From: Anaerostipes faecalis
Lineage (GTDB): Bacteria > Bacillota > Clostridia > Lachnospirales > Lachnospiraceae
Assembly (NCBI RefSeq): GCF_018982945.1
Contig: NZ_JABRXE010000007.1
Span: 1-64,000, forward strand
Direction: 5' to 3'
DNA length: 64,000 nt
Below are positions 1 through 8,199 of this stretch, piece after piece; within the stretch, counting starts at the first letter, position 1; each line of letters opens with the position of its first letter. Below the pieces are notes generated by a model, which did no database searches, had not been told where the DNA came from, and worked only from the letters and a program-made list of their open reading frames with translations. A program made the position numbers and the translations under genes.

Positions 1-1
1 T

Positions 2-151
2 TATAATCATGCATATCAATTGGTTTTTGAATATCTGGAAGCATTTTACAATACAAAACGTATTCACAGTCATTGTGACTATATGTCTCCAAATGAGTAT
101 GAAAAGTTGTATCGTAAAATCCAGAAAAACGAATTGCAGATGACAAGTTAG
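2..151 (+). mobile_element. IS3-family transposase (OrfB), 3' end only
   Basis: The reading frame is open from the window edge to a TAG at 149-151. It encodes about 49 residues containing the pattern F-Y-N-x-K-R-x-H-S, then M-S-P-N-E-Y-E. This is the usual C-terminal end of the rve/DDE integrase domain of IS3/IS150-type OrfB transposases. The 5' part lies outside the window, so intactness cannot be judged. A possible right inverted end (ttgacataggacca, 187-200) follows 36 bp downstream, but its partner is not in view. The IS end sits 600 bp upstream of an erm gene, which fits a mobile resistance island. Confidence 0.75.
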
Positions 152-751
152 GATGAGGAAAAACTCATTTTAACTTGTACTAAATCTTGACATAGGACCA
201 TTTAACCTGTTATCATGTATAATATAGTGTATTTAGGATTTTAAAAGATGAGGATTTAGATAACATTTCTTAAGAAGGGAATGTAAAGAATTTGATACTA
301 TAGAGATGGATTAGCATCGATACATGAAGAACTGTTTCGGTAAAAACAAGGGAATGGCATAAATTGGATTTTTCATAATTGGGAAAGTGTCAGAAACCGA
401 AATATAATAGTTCAATCTATGCCTTGTCGATTCTAACATATGTGATGGAGAATGGCAAGTTATTCGTACATACTTATTTGGTATATTCGTACATACTTAT
501 TTGGTATATTATTGCTTGCTTTGGCGATAAGCAGAAATAATTATCAATTTTATTAATAAAGTACAGAATAACAGTGGCTGTTAAATGATAATTGTTAAAT
601 AGTAAAATATCAACTGAATAGCATTACTGATACACCCACTTTTGCTGGTTGATTTTAGATAATAAAAAGATTCTTACTGCCATTGGTTATAGATGAAATT
701 AAGTCTACTTATATCGGTGATTTTTTATTTCAGTGTGATGAGGAGAAAAAT
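152..751. other. Gene-free stretch upstream of erm
   Basis: About 600 bp with stops in all frames and no recognisable gene. The visible features are the possible IS right end near 187-200 and a 23-bp direct tandem duplication at 461-510. An in-frame TTG at 683 would extend erm by 23 codons but has no ribosome binding site, so I treat 683-751 as untranslated. Confidence 0.5.
461..510. repeat. 23-bp tandem direct repeat, about 2.2 copies
   Basis: The unit starting tattcgtacatacttatttg at 461 recurs immediately at 484, with identical sequence across both full copies, then four more matching bases. It lies in the gene-free region between the IS remnant and erm. It could be a slippage duplication or direct repeats of a binding site. 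No function can be assigned from sequence. Confidence 0.8.
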
Positions 752-1687
752 ATGCAGAATCTAAAAAATTCTCAAAATTTCTTAGTAGATAAAAATCTAG
801 TTCGAAATTTGATACAAAAATCGCAACTTAATAAAAATGATATTGTGGTGGAAATCGGCCCCGGAAAAGGTATAATTACAAATCTTCTTGCTGAACAGGT
901 TGGAAATGTTATCGCTATCGAATATGATGAAAATTTATATAAAGCGTTAGTATCACAAAACCAGTTTGATAATATTGAATATGTTTATGATGATTTTTTG
1001 AAATATCATTTGCCAAGGAACCAAAAATATAAAGTTTTTTCAAATATTCCATTTCAAATAACGGCAGATATAATAAAAAAAATCACAGATGATAATAATC
1101 CTGCTGAAGATATTTTTCTTATTGTGCAAAAAGAAGCAGCTAAAAAATATTGTGGTATGCCATTTCAAAAATATGAAGGATTACGAGCTGCTGTAGTAAA
1201 AGCACAGTATCAGGTAGAAATCATTCATACCTTTAATAGAAGAGATTTCTCACCTGCACCTAATGTTGATACTGTGTTATTACATTTTAAACGGAAAAGC
1301 AATACTCTGAATCAGTCAGATTATAAGAATTATAAAGATTTAGTAGCATATATATATTATCAAGGCAAAGGCGATAGGGTACAAGATCGACTTGGTGTTT
1401 TATTTTCAAATGCACAGATAAGACGTTTATGTAAAGATAATAGAATTAATCCGGTAGATTCGTATACAAAAATCAATTCTGAACAATGGATGAAAATCTT
1501 TACGTATTCACAGATTGGATTAACTGAAGAAAAAAAACGTCTCGTCAACAATGCTTATAGAAGGTTAGAGAAAGTAAATAAAGGTTTAAAAAAGCAAAAT
1601 AGAACTTTTTTAAGAAAAACATCAACATCTGGACAAATTACAAAGTCGTCTACAACAAAACGCAAAAAGCGTTTATCCGATAAATAA
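752..1687 (+). CDS. erm: 23S rRNA (adenine-N6)-dimethyltransferase, Erm family
   Basis: Erm enzymes dimethylate A2058 of 23S rRNA and give macrolide-lincosamide-streptogramin B resistance. The 311-residue protein has the family layout: N-terminal S-Q-N-F-L near residues 7-11, SAM-binding EIGPGKG at 34-40, the acidic adenine-pocket region near D80-D81, and the catalytic motif NIPF at 98-101. KsgA enzymes have NLPY at that motif, so Erm is favoured over KsgA. The ATG at 752 is preceded by AGGAG at 741-745 with 6-nt spacing. The protein is longer than the usual 245-270 residues because of a Lys/Arg/Ser/Thr-rich C-terminal tail of about 40 residues, recalling long actinobacterial Erm proteins. 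No attenuating leader peptide is obvious. The Erm class cannot be assigned by eye. Confidence 0.85.
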   Translation: MQNLKNSQNFLVDKNLVRNLIQKSQLNKNDIVVEIGPGKGIITNLLAEQVGNVIAIEYDENLYKALVSQNQFDNIEYVYDDFLKYHLPRNQKYKVFSNIPFQITADIIKKITDDNNPAEDIFLIVQKEAAKKYCGMPFQKYEGLRAAVVKAQYQVEIIHTFNRRDFSPAPNVDTVLLHFKRKSNTLNQSDYKNYKDLVAYIYYQGKGDRVQDRLGVLFSNAQIRRLCKDNRINPVDSYTKINSEQWMKIFTYSQIGLTEEKKRLVNNAYRRLEKVNKGLKKQNRTFLRKTSTSGQITKSSTTKRKKRLSDK

Positions 1688-1786
1688 GTAAAAATGCCTA
1701 TAAGATTTTTGATGGAAGTATAATAAAGCGATAGCTATAAAACAATAATCATAAAATTCGTTGAGTATAGAGGAGTCAAGAAAACA

Positions 1787-2320
1787 TTGGTGTACGAATT
1801 AAAAAATGACATTATGATAATAAAAATATCGTCGCTACAATTCAATACAATTGATGCTTTTTTAGATTATTATATTCCTTCCAAAAAAATTCGATATTTA
1901 TTATTTCAGAATCAATGGATAAAAATTGATGGGAGAAGTATTCATAGAAATGAATCGTTAGTTGGTGAGAATCTAGAAATAAAAATTTACCCATCTAGCA
2001 TAGATACTAGACTAAACGAAACCTGTAAATTAGAGATTGAAATTGTTTATGAAGATCCTTTTATCGTGATTGCAAACAAGCCACCTGGGTTACTAGTGCA
2101 TAATGATGGAGATGCAAATACGAATTTACAAGAAATGCTAGATTCATATTACGCACAGCAAGGGATAGAAATTGTTGTACATCCTTTACACAGGTTAGAT
2201 CGAGAAACAACAGGGCTTGTTGCTTTTTCGAAGTCACCAGTTTTTCAGCCATTGTTTGACAAGATGATGGCTGATAAAAGAATTCAACGTAGATATTTAG
2301 CAATTACAGAGCTCTCCTAA
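1787..2320 (+). pseudogene. RluA-family pseudouridine synthase, truncated at a tRNA-derived att junction
   Basis: This is the N-terminal 170 or so residues of an RluA/RsuA-type rRNA pseudouridine synthase. An S4-like N-terminal part is followed by the catalytic motif H-R-L-D-R-E-T-T-G-L at 135-144, whose Asp attacks the target uridine. Family members are about 300 residues. Here the frame stops at 177, just after R-R-Y-L-A-I, where the core sheet should continue. The break coincides with the start of a tRNA-Arg 3' half at 2,314. A TTG at 1,787 follows GAGGAG (1,770-1,775) at 11 nt; an ATG at 1,814 is an alternative. The product lacks the C-terminal half of the catalytic domain and is probably inactive. 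Confidence 0.8.
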
Positions 2321-2354
2321 TCGCTAGCTGTGGGTTCGATTCCAGCAGGGGACG
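2314..2354 (+). other. 3' half of tRNA-Arg(CCU): probable attachment site
   Basis: From the anticodon loop ctCCTaa (2,314-2,320) onward the sequence follows the 3' half of a tRNA-Arg(CCU): 3' anticodon strand tcgct, T-loop ttcgatt (2,335-2,341) between the T-stem strands gtggg and ccagc, acceptor strand aggggac and discriminator G (2,354). The T-stem has one mismatch. The matching 5' anticodon strand and the D-arm are absent, because the upstream sequence belongs to the RluA-like gene. Tyrosine recombinases that use tRNA genes typically cross over in the anticodon or T-loop and leave such a displaced 3' half. I infer an att site with the element to the left. Confidence 0.7.
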
Positions 2355-2363
2355 GTTGCAAAC

Positions 2364-2412
2364 AAAGCGGTAGTGATTAGCAGAAAATGCTATGTCATGA
2401 ACCGCTTTTTTG
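2364..2412 (+). terminator. Terminator following the tRNA-Arg 3' half
   Basis: AAAGCGGT (2,364-2,371) pairs with ACCGCTTT (2,401-2,408), enclosing a smaller TAGCA/TGCTA hairpin, and a T run follows. It lies 10 nt after the tRNA-like 3' end. It looks like the original terminator of the tRNA gene, which supports reading 2,314-2,412 as displaced chromosomal tRNA sequence. Confidence 0.6.
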
Positions 2413-2580
2413 TTTTCATCAAATAAGAAAAAAGCAGGTTGGGAACGAATTTCCAGCTAATTTGAAGTGATTTCTGTTAGCTGACAGCTAATCAAAAATA
2501 GTGTTTTAAAAACCAATAAAAATGAACTTCCTGCTAACATTGAGGTTCGCTCTTGTTGTTACCTGAGTTCGGCGATGTAA

Positions 2581-2640
2581 AACAGAGTAAAAAGGAATCA
2601 AGTCCTTCTTATTGATGCAGATTCTCAGGGAAATCTAACT
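2581..2640 (+). pseudogene. ParA-like ATPase fragment
   Basis: A 20-codon stretch reads like the Walker A'-following strand of ParA/Soj partition ATPases: a basic residue cluster, then V-L-L-I-D-A-D-S-Q-G-N-L-T. The expected upstream K-G-G-V-G-K-T loop is absent and a stop precedes it in frame. The same frame stays open to a TGA at 2,803, but the extra 54 codons have no resemblance I recognise. It is a short relic, probably of a plasmid or conjugative element partition gene. Confidence 0.4.
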
Positions 2641-2753
2641 TATGGAAATGAAAGAAAAAATCTCGGTTATATGAGTATGAATGGTCATTCCTTTGGAGAT
2701 GGCTATGGATCTATATGGAATAATTTTCAGCCAGACAGATGCATTGCTAAACC

Positions 2754-3077
2754 AAAGATTATTGCCATTCATTTAAAGATGTTTATGAAGATTATCCTTT
2801 TATGATGATAATTGGTGTGTCATGCGCCATAAAAAAAATAAAAAGACATTCGCATTCATTTATGATAAAGATGAGTTTGTATGGATTAATGTGAAGTGTG
2901 ATCCGGAGTGGAGAAAATTCTGACGCAATGCTTTCTCATCCGTAGTCCCTGCGTACCATATGAATAAGGCACATTGGAATTCAATCATTTTACATTTTAG
3001 ATGGAGCTGTTCCCAAAAAGGATATCAGGCGGATGATTGGTGAAAACTATGATCTGGCGAAAAGAAAAGATGGGTGA
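2754..3077 (+). pseudogene. MmcQ/YjbR-family protein, broken by a nonsense codon and a 7-bp duplication
   Basis: Read with two corrections, this encodes a YjbR/MmcQ double-wing protein: D-V-Y-E-D-Y-P-F, M-R-H-K-K-N-K-K, W-I-N-V-K-C-D-P-E-W, then P-A-Y-H-M-N-K-A-H-W and I-L-D-G-A-V-P. The frame is cut by TGA at 2,921-2,923, where a Trp is expected. It is shifted again by an exact tandem duplication of CATTTTA (2,986-2,999); removing one copy restores I-I-L-D-G. It belongs to a different subfamily from the intact YjbR at 10,913. The protein is dead unless recoded. Confidence 0.75.
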
Positions 3078-3207
3078 TAGAGAAGAAAAGTTTGAAAAAA
3101 TGATGGCTGCTGTTTTAAACAGTTATGATGATACTATTAAAAAGATGGAAAAGTTAAAATTGGAAGGAAAGGTGAAATTGTGTTACAATTATTTTGATTT
3201 CCTGTAA
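3070..3207 (+). CDS. Short unassigned protein, 45 aa
   Basis: An ATG at 3,070 overlaps the end of the YjbR pseudogene and opens a 45-codon frame rich in Lys, Glu and Met (start MGDREEKFEKMMAAVLNSYD). It is predicted helical and ends at TAA 3,205. It could be a small intact protein or the N-terminal end of a longer truncated one; the amphipathic start reads like a complete domain beginning. No family is recognised. Confidence 0.35.
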   Translation: MGDREEKFEKMMAAVLNSYDDTIKKMEKLKLEGKVKLCYNYFDFL

Positions 3208-3249
3208 GAAGAAATTGACAAATAAGAATTTGTAGGGGGTGATTTAATT

Positions 3250-3867
3250 ATGAATCCATGGGAAGAAATCAGCCTGTCTGATTATGAAAATCACATGAGC
3301 CTTGACTCTGTAAAATAGCTTCAGGCGATGAATGAAATGATGAAGAAACAGTTTGCGGCTTATCCGGTAACAACTGCTATGGTATTTGGAATTGCAGGTG
3401 GAAACGGTCTGGAACATGTGAATCAAGGAAAGTATAAGAAAATTTACGGGATTGATATTAACGAAGAGTATCTTGCTACGGTAAAAGAACGATATTCTGA
3501 TGTGGGGGACATTCTCGAATGCCGCAGGATTGATATTATTGGCGAATCAGACAAACTGCCGGAGGCGGAACTGGTTATCGCAAATCTGTTCATTGAATAT
3601 GTCGGATACGAGGCGTTTAAGAAAGGTGTTTTGAAATCCGGAGCTAAATATGTGTCCTGTATTATTCAGATAAATACAGACGAAGAAACTTGGGTTTCTG
3701 ACTCACCATATCTTCATGCCTTTGATGGTCTGGATGTAGTACATCACCAGATGGAGGAAAAAGCTCTTATCAAGGCAATGAACGAAATCGGATTCAGGCC
3801 GTTAAAAACGGACGAGTACCCGTTGCCAAACGGAAAGAAGCTCGTTATGCTAGATTTTGAACGCTAA
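3250..3867 (+). pseudogene. Class I SAM-dependent methyltransferase with an in-frame amber codon
   Basis: The natural start is ATG 3,250, preceded by a G-rich ribosome binding site (taggggg). After 22 codons there is a TAG at 3,316-3,318, then the same frame continues to 3,867. The downstream part carries the Rossmann SAM loop F-G-I-A-G-G-N-G, then Y-G-I-D-I-N-E-E-Y for motif II, and I-A-N-L-F-I-E-Y for motif IV. The context (x-L-Q-A-M-N) suggests a single CAG to TAG change. Reinitiation at ATG 3,328 would give 179 residues with the whole SAM fold, so partial function is possible. The substrate is unknown. Confidence 0.7.
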
Positions 3868-4040
3868 ATTTCAGTAAGTCGGTGTGCTTAACTGATAGAC
3901 GAATTTAAATTTTCTTAATAGATAACAAAGGAAATATTATCATAATTATTATTTATACATCTCAAACTGAATCTACAAAAAATATTTTGACTGGATTGCA
4001 GGTGAAATCCGATATATTATTTCTTATGAAAGGATAGAAG

Positions 4041-5468
4041 ATGAAGATACGTTTTATTGAGCCTGGTAACAGACCTTACCGCAGGACAATTTTAAATTAT
4101 TTTGTATATGACAGATATATCAGGACACCATCGGTAGGATTGAATACGCTGGCGACTATTGTAAAAAGAGAATATCCGGATACCTATATGTATAGTGAAG
4201 CTATTTCAAAAATCAATATGAAAGATGTTCTTGATGCCAATATTATATTTATCGGTTTTTTCACATATGCGGCGATAAGAGGATATGAATTGGCAAAATA
4301 TTTTAAGAATCACACAAATGCAACAATCGTTCTTGGAGGGCTGCACCCTTCCATGAATGCTGAAGAAGCAGTAAACTATTGCGATTATGTGATGCTTGGA
4401 GAGGGGGACGAAACAATCCTTCCTTTGATTCATACTATTTGTGAAGGGAGAAAACCGGATTTTCCTGGAATATCATGGCTGGAGAGGGGCGAGCAAAAGA
4501 CAACAGGTATGCCGATTCCGCCTGTTAATCTGGATATCGTAGCAGATAGAAGCCTGATTCATAATTATAAGAAGATGACAGGGCACCTTACTATATGGCC
4601 ACAGGTACATGCATCAAGAGGATGTCCATATCAATGTGATTATTGTGCACTGGTAAGGCATTTTGGAAGAAATGTGCGAGCCAGGTCTCCGGAGAATGTT
4701 GTGGAAGATATTAAGTATTCCATAGATTTTTTTCACAAAAATAAATTCAGACTGATAAAGGATCTTTGGATTACAGATGACAATTTTTTTGCAGATCGGC
4801 AGTGGGCAATGGATGTTCTCCATGCAATAATTGACAGTGGAATAAAGTATCGATTCAATGTACAGGCTCGTTATGAAGTGGGATTTGATGATGAAATGCT
4901 TGATTTACTGAAACAGGCAGGCTTTTTTGAGCTTGATATGGGAATTGAATTTGTAGATGATCAATCGTTTTCCACATATCATAAAAAAAGTACGGTTGCA
5001 GAGATTGAGGAGTCCATTCGGAATATGCAGAAACATGGTTTAAGTGTCAGAGGGTTGTTTATTCTTGGATCAGATAATCAAAAGAAGGGCTGCGGAAAAG
5101 AACTGGCTGATTTTGTAATAAGAAATCACATCCAGGGTGTGTTGATTCAATGTATGTATTTTATTCCGGGAACCCCAGCTTATGAAAGAAACAAAGACAG
5201 GCTGTTGCATAAGAACTGGAGTAAATATAACGGAAACACTGTGCATTGGCCTAGAAATATGTCACCCTATGAACTGCAGCTTGAACATATATATGCAAGC
5301 GGAAAAATTTATTCGCTCCGAAGATTGATAAAGGCATTGTTTTTTGAAGATCGGGTTCATAAAGTGTTATTTCTGGGTGAATTTCTATGGCATTGGAGTA
5401 TCCGAAAGGATCTGAAAAAAGAACTGAAGAATCTTCCAAAGGAAAAATTTTGCCAGACAGAAACGTAA
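4041..5468 (+). CDS. B12-binding-domain radical SAM protein
   Basis: 475 residues. The N-terminal part (about 30-165) has the layout of a cobalamin-binding domain, with V-L-G-G-L-H-P-S near 97-104 and Y-V-M-L-G-E-G-D-E near 116-124. This is followed by a radical SAM core with C195-x3-C199-x2-C202 for the [4Fe-4S] cluster. This is the class B/BchE-like architecture, whose members carry out methyl transfer or other radical chemistry. ATG 4,041 follows AAAGGA at good spacing. No neighbouring peptide precursor or pathway genes reveal the substrate. Codon use resembles the surroundings and the gene is intact. Confidence 0.85.
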   Translation: MKIRFIEPGNRPYRRTILNYFVYDRYIRTPSVGLNTLATIVKREYPDTYMYSEAISKINMKDVLDANIIFIGFFTYAAIRGYELAKYFKNHTNATIVLGGLHPSMNAEEAVNYCDYVMLGEGDETILPLIHTICEGRKPDFPGISWLERGEQKTTGMPIPPVNLDIVADRSLIHNYKKMTGHLTIWPQVHASRGCPYQCDYCALVRHFGRNVRARSPENVVEDIKYSIDFFHKNKFRLIKDLWITDDNFFADRQWAMDVLHAIIDSGIKYRFNVQARYEVGFDDEMLDLLKQAGFFELDMGIEFVDDQSFSTYHKKSTVAEIEESIRNMQKHGLSVRGLFILGSDNQKKGCGKELADFVIRNHIQGVLIQCMYFIPGTPAYERNKDRLLHKNWSKYNGNTVHWPRNMSPYELQLEHIYASGKIYSLRRLIKALFFEDRVHKVLFLGEFLWHWSIRKDLKKELKNLPKEKFCQTET

Positions 5469-5793
5469 AGTTGTAAGGAAAGGAAAAGAAGTCTGCTGAT
5501 TATTTTGCACCCTTTGATGCCATTATTTATGCGGTTGTTACGAAGTGTGTCATGTATGTGACAGTGCGTTTCTTACAATTTTCTATGTTCTTTGATACAC
5601 AGCATGCTCGTTTATACTAAGCATTTTGATTGTGCTGTTTTTAGGTATGGCGAGACAGCCGTATGCAATTACCGTAGCGTTTTTGTTGTTTATATTGAAG
5701 GGAGTTTTGATTTTAAAATATATTAAAAATGAATGTAATTGCAGTTTATGAAATAGATATTGAACGATAGATTTCTCCACTTTTCAGTGGAGA
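5469..5793. other. Gene-poor stretch with membrane-protein-like fragments
   Basis: About 325 bp. Two short open stretches without usable starts (roughly 5,486-5,620 and 5,592-5,751) translate to hydrophobic peptides resembling pieces of membrane protein. They are in different frames and could be remnants of one decayed permease. I cannot name the family. The end holds the inverted repeat at 5,762-5,809. Confidence 0.4.
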
Positions 5794-5809
5794 TTATGAT
5801 TTATCGTTC
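5762..5809. repeat. Nested inverted repeat at the 3' end of the alanine symporter gene
   Basis: TCTCCAC (5,774-5,780) and GTGGAGA (5,787-5,793) form a hairpin, enclosed by a second pair, gaacgata (5,762-5,769) and tatcgttc (5,802-5,809). The right outer arm lies inside the last codons of the minus-strand symporter gene. There is no T run on either strand, so it is not a classical intrinsic terminator, though it may still end or stabilise the transcript. Confidence 0.6.
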
Positions 5810-7185
5810 ATTTTTTTCTCATAGTCTTTTAAACTGCTTAATGCATGTCTGGATAATGGAATCAATGCAATCATATTAAAAATTGTCATCAGACCTACCC
5901 CGATATCACCCAGATCCCATACAAATGTGTATGCGGCAAGGCCACCAATAAACAGCATAATAAGTGCAACAACTTTATATAAGGTCTGTGCAATCCAGTG
6001 ATCCCCAAAAAGATATGCAATATTTGATCGTGCATAAAAAAGAATTCCTATAAATGTAGAAAAACTGAACATCCATAAAATAACCGCAATGAAAATGACA
6101 CCTGTTTCGCCTAGGTGATATCTCATGGCAGTCTGTAATAAATCCATTCCTGCAAGACCTTTTGTTAGTTTTTCTGGAGTTAATAGCATAATCATAGCTG
6201 AACAGCTGCAGATTAAAATCGTGTCAATAAACACTCCCAGTGCCTGCAGAAGTCCTTCTTTTGCAGGATGACTGATATCTGCAGCAGCTGCTGCACAAGG
6301 TGCTGAACCAGAACCGGCTTCATTGGAAAATAAACCTCGCTTGGCTCCATTCATAAGAACAGCTCCAAAACCTCCCGCAGCTACCTGCCGAAACCCGAAC
6401 GCTTCTGAAAAAATCCGTTGGAATACACCAGGCAGATACTGAACATTTTTTACAATAATAAATATAGTAATAAAAAAGTAGCATCCTGCCATTACTGGAA
6501 CGACCACATCCAGTACTTTTACCGTTGCATTCTTTCGAAGAACAATAACTGCGGCAACAAGGACGAGAGCCGTAGTTGTATATATAGGCGGAATTTGAAA
6601 TGCATTGTTAAAAGCAGATGAAACAGAATTTCCGATGACCTGACTGATCCCGCACCAGCAGATTAATCCAGAAATAGCAAATAGTACTGCAATGAGAGAA
6701 TGTTTCCTCCTGGATTCTTTTTTTATGAAAAGACTATGAATATAATAAGCCGGTCCGCCTCTGTATCCTCCATATAATGGATCTTTTTCTTTGTAAAGCT
6801 GTGCCAGTGTTCCTTCAATAAATGCTGTAGAAGAACCTAATAATGCAGTAATCCACATCCAGAATACTGCCCCTGCACCGCCTGCTGAAATTGCAGCTAC
6901 TACACCTACCAGATTTCCCATCCCAACTCTTGTGGCAGTTGAAATAATTAACGCCTGTAATCCGGAAATGGAATCTTTATGAGATGCATTTCGTTTTTCT
7001 GTTGCAATTCGCAGCATATCTGGAAATAAACGAAATGGAAGAAATTTTGTCCTGATTGTAAAATAAATTCCTGACGGTATCAGAATAAGGACTAAAAGAG
7101 ATAAGCCGATGGAACTGCCGCCTGGTAATGGAAGTTTAATCAAATCTCCCCATAATAATTCATATATTTTTTTTATCATTTCCAT
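5794..7185 (-). CDS. Sodium/alanine (glycine) symporter, AGCS family
   Basis: A 463-residue polytopic membrane protein that imports alanine or glycine with Na+. It has the AGCS family pattern: S-T-A-T-R-V-G-M-G-N-L-V-G-V near the first third, F-W-M-W-I-T-A-L-L-G and the G-Y-R-G-G-P-A-Y-Y-I loop, plus the helix with S-N-E-A-G-S-G-S-A-P. I chose ATG at 7,185 because GAGGAG (7,195-7,200) precedes it by 9 nt; an upstream in-frame ATG at 7,221 lacks a site. It is divergent from a LysR gene at 7,312, a usual arrangement for a regulator controlling its neighbour. Substrate by family only. Confidence 0.88.
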   Translation of the reverse strand: MEMIKKIYELLWGDLIKLPLPGGSSIGLSLLVLILIPSGIYFTIRTKFLPFRLFPDMLRIATEKRNASHKDSISGLQALIISTATRVGMGNLVGVVAAISAGGAGAVFWMWITALLGSSTAFIEGTLAQLYKEKDPLYGGYRGGPAYYIHSLFIKKESRRKHSLIAVLFAISGLICWCGISQVIGNSVSSAFNNAFQIPPIYTTTALVLVAAVIVLRKNATVKVLDVVVPVMAGCYFFITIFIIVKNVQYLPGVFQRIFSEAFGFRQVAAGGFGAVLMNGAKRGLFSNEAGSGSAPCAAAAADISHPAKEGLLQALGVFIDTILICSCSAMIMLLTPEKLTKGLAGMDLLQTAMRYHLGETGVIFIAVILWMFSFSTFIGILFYARSNIAYLFGDHWIAQTLYKVVALIMLFIGGLAAYTFVWDLGDIGVGLMTIFNMIALIPLSRHALSSLKDYEKKMNDKS

Positions 7186-7311
7186 GTTTCTTTTCTCCTC
7201 AATACGATTGTTTTTCTCCATAAATTAGTATATAGTAGAAACAAACATCTGTAAAATTGATAATTATAATATAAAGCATCGAAATATTAGATAAATTAAG
7301 AAGAGGACAGA

Positions 7312-8199
7312 ATGGATTTTAAAAATTTAAATACCTTTATTCATGTAGCGGAATTAAATAGCTTTACAAAAGCAGCAGAAGTACTTGGCTATTCCCAATC
7401 AACGATATCATTTCAAATTAAACAATTGGAATCCGAATTAAATGTACAATTGTTTGAGCGAATCAATCATACCATTGCTTTAACAGAAAAAGGAAAAGAA
7501 GTACTAAACTATGCCCATCAAATGAAAAAGTTAACCCAGGAAATAAAAGAAACCATGCAGACCGAACAGGAAATTAAAGGTAATGTTCGACTTGCCATGG
7601 CAGATTCTTTATGTAATTCTTTATTTAGTGATAATTTTCTGGATTTTAGAAAACAGCATCCTGGAATTTCTCTTAAAATCATTCCTGCTGGTACAGAAGA
7701 AATGTTTCGACTTATCAACCACAATGAAGTGGATGCAATTCTGACTTTGGATAATCATATTTACAATACGGAATATAAAATTGTAAAAGAGGAAAAAGTG
7801 GGAGTACATTTTGTAGCAGGTGCGAACTCTTCATTAGCTCAGTCAAAATCAATTTCCATTCCGGAATTGATTCGATATCCATTTATTTTAACAGAAAAAG
7901 GTATGAGTTATCGAAGATTAATGGATGAAAAGCTAGCTGAAATATCTTTGGAAATACAGCCGGTATTAGAAATTGGAAGTACAAGCCTGATATGTTCTCT
8001 CATTGAACAAGGTGCAGGAATTTCATTTTTACCAGATTATGTCACAGCAAAAAGTATTGCTGATGGAAAGATGGTATATTTAAATGTAGATGATTTTGAA
8101 ATTGAAGTATGGAAACAATTATTATATCACAGGGATAAATGGGTTTCACCTCAGATGGAATCTGTGATACAGTACTGTGTAACCAGAGAATTTTCCTAG
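7312..8199 (+). CDS. LysR-family transcriptional regulator
   Basis: 295 residues, full length for the family. An N-terminal winged helix-turn-helix (about 1-60, with F-T-K-A-A-E-V-L-G-Y-S-Q-S-T-I-S) is followed by a type 2 periplasmic-binding-like effector domain (about 90-293). It is transcribed away from the AGCS symporter with a 126-bp shared intergenic region, so it probably regulates that gene and itself. AGAGGAC just upstream serves as ribosome binding site. The effector is unknown; an amino acid is a reasonable guess from the neighbour. Confidence 0.88.
   Translation: MDFKNLNTFIHVAELNSFTKAAEVLGYSQSTISFQIKQLESELNVQLFERINHTIALTEKGKEVLNYAHQMKKLTQEIKETMQTEQEIKGNVRLAMADSLCNSLFSDNFLDFRKQHPGISLKIIPAGTEEMFRLINHNEVDAILTLDNHIYNTEYKIVKEEKVGVHFVAGANSSLAQSKSISIPELIRYPFILTEKGMSYRRLMDEKLAEISLEIQPVLEIGSTSLICSLIEQGAGISFLPDYVTAKSIADGKMVYLNVDDFEIEVWKQLLYHRDKWVSPQMESVIQYCVTREFS

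Noticed and set aside
683-751. TTG at 683 as the start of erm
   Set aside because: No ribosome binding site is present, and the ATG at 752 has AGGAG at 6 nt and begins right before the conserved N-terminal motif.
752-1687. KsgA (16S rRNA methyltransferase) as the identity of the Erm gene
   Set aside because: The catalytic motif is NIPF rather than NLPY, and the gene lies with mobile-element sequence.
5583-5780. Minus-strand 65-codon frame downstream of the symporter
   Set aside because: No ribosome binding site, no recognisable motif, and it overlaps the inverted repeat.
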